5,746 bases of DNA, taken from Azonexus sp. Lineage in GTDB: Bacteria > Pseudomonadota > Gammaproteobacteria > Burkholderiales > Rhodocyclaceae. The translations under genes and the position numbers were made by a program. The DNA lies in the NCBI GenBank assembly GCA_030697085.1, contig JAUYQT010000401.1, forward strand, positions 1 to 5,746, written 5' to 3'. The notes below the pieces were generated by a model, which searched no databases, was not told where the DNA came from, and saw only the letters and a list, made by a program, of their open reading frames with translations. Shown here piece after piece: positions 5,413 to 5,746 of the stretch (the first letter of the stretch is position 1; every line of letters begins with the position of its first letter).

Positions 5413-5746
5413 AATTTCTCGCTACTTTTTCGACGCTGGCGTTATTGCTTTTCTTTCTTCCCGTCGAAGCGCAACAGTTGCAAGATGCGACGGAGGCCAA
5501 TCCGATGGCCGATCCCTTCGCTGCCAACACCCGGCCTGAACTGCCGCCGCCACCCGCTTTAAAGACGCCCGGGATAGAGTTGCCGCCGGTGGCTTCGTTT
5601 CCTAAATCACCGCAGCAGTTGCCCGCCAGTCTGCGCGTTCTCCTTATCCATGACACCACACAGGCCCTGCTCGGTAGCGCTGAAGCGGGTTCGCTCTCGA
5701 TTCCTGTCGCCAATGGAAAGCCGGTGCGCATTGCGGGCCAGAATTA
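5409..5746 (+). CDS. Secreted proline-rich protein coupled to the secretin (cut by right edge)
   Basis: The ATG overlaps the secretin stop (ATGA, 5409-5412) and has GGAG ten bases upstream, so the two genes are probably translated together. The visible 112 codons are open to the edge. A signal peptide (MKFLATFSTLALLLFFLP, cleavage likely after VEA) is followed by a Pro/Ala-rich linker (residues about 30-72, with PELPPPPAL and IELPPVASFPKSP). A folded segment then begins near 74 with LRVLLIHDTTQALLGSAEAGS, continuing into SIPVANGKPVRIAGQN. Signal peptide, proline linker and a beta-rich domain are the layout of periplasmic PilP/GspC-type proteins that contact the secretin. No diagnostic motif is visible before the edge, so that role is inferred from layout and position. 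Confidence 0.75.
   Translation, partial: MKFLATFSTLALLLFFLPVEAQQLQDATEANPMADPFAANTRPELPPPPALKTPGIELPPVASFPKSPQQLPASLRVLLIHDTTQALLGSAEAGSLSIPVANGKPVRIAGQN

Noticed and set aside
5378..5731. Minus-strand 117-codon frame opposite the last gene
   Set aside because: The plus strand has a proper signal peptide, a Shine-Dalgarno sequence and an ATGA overlap with the secretin. The antisense product is Arg/Gly/Ser-rich without features.

Overview
The window looks like chromosomal DNA of a Gram-negative proteobacterium of moderately high GC. An outer-membrane TonB-dependent receptor, an OM lipoprotein secretin and an inner-membrane ElyC/YdcF-type protein all require a two-membrane envelope. The overall style (crotonase, IVb-type pilus secretin, codon use) suggests a betaproteobacterium, possibly Rhodocyclales. 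That placement is an impression, not a result.

Left part (1-2474, minus strand genes). A TonB-dependent receptor begins at 425 and runs off the left edge, so only its signal peptide, TonB-box-like stretch and most of the plug are present. Upstream of it, on the same strand, lies a complete enoyl-CoA hydratase (549-1322) with both catalytic glutamates and a clear ribosome binding site. Next comes 1323-1715, which has no assignable gene but contains codon-aligned open frames on both strands and two overlapping hairpins. Then a DUF218/ElyC-like membrane protein (1716-2474) is read leftward.

Right part (about 2500-5746, plus strand). After a divergent gap (2475-2813) come a small secreted lytic transglycosylase (2814-3302), a 250-bp gap, a 619-residue lipoprotein secretin (3553-5412), and a secreted proline-rich protein whose ATG overlaps the secretin stop (ATGA, 5409-5412) and which is cut by the right edge. 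Transglycosylase, secretin and a translationally coupled periplasmic protein together look like the start of a type IVb pilus (PilN/BfpB/TcpC class) or related secretion locus. In that reading the transglycosylase opens the peptidoglycan, the secretin forms the outer-membrane channel, and the downstream protein may link the channel to the inner-membrane machine.

No tRNA, rRNA, CRISPR array, insertion sequence or prophage gene is visible. The left genes (receptor, hydratase, ElyC-like) show no functional link with the pilus locus. The most unusual points are the proline/valine-rich C-terminal extension of the secretin, its unusually long leader before the lipobox, a short diverged repeat shared between the gap near 1690 and the secretin leader, and several gene-free stretches that keep open, coding-like frames.
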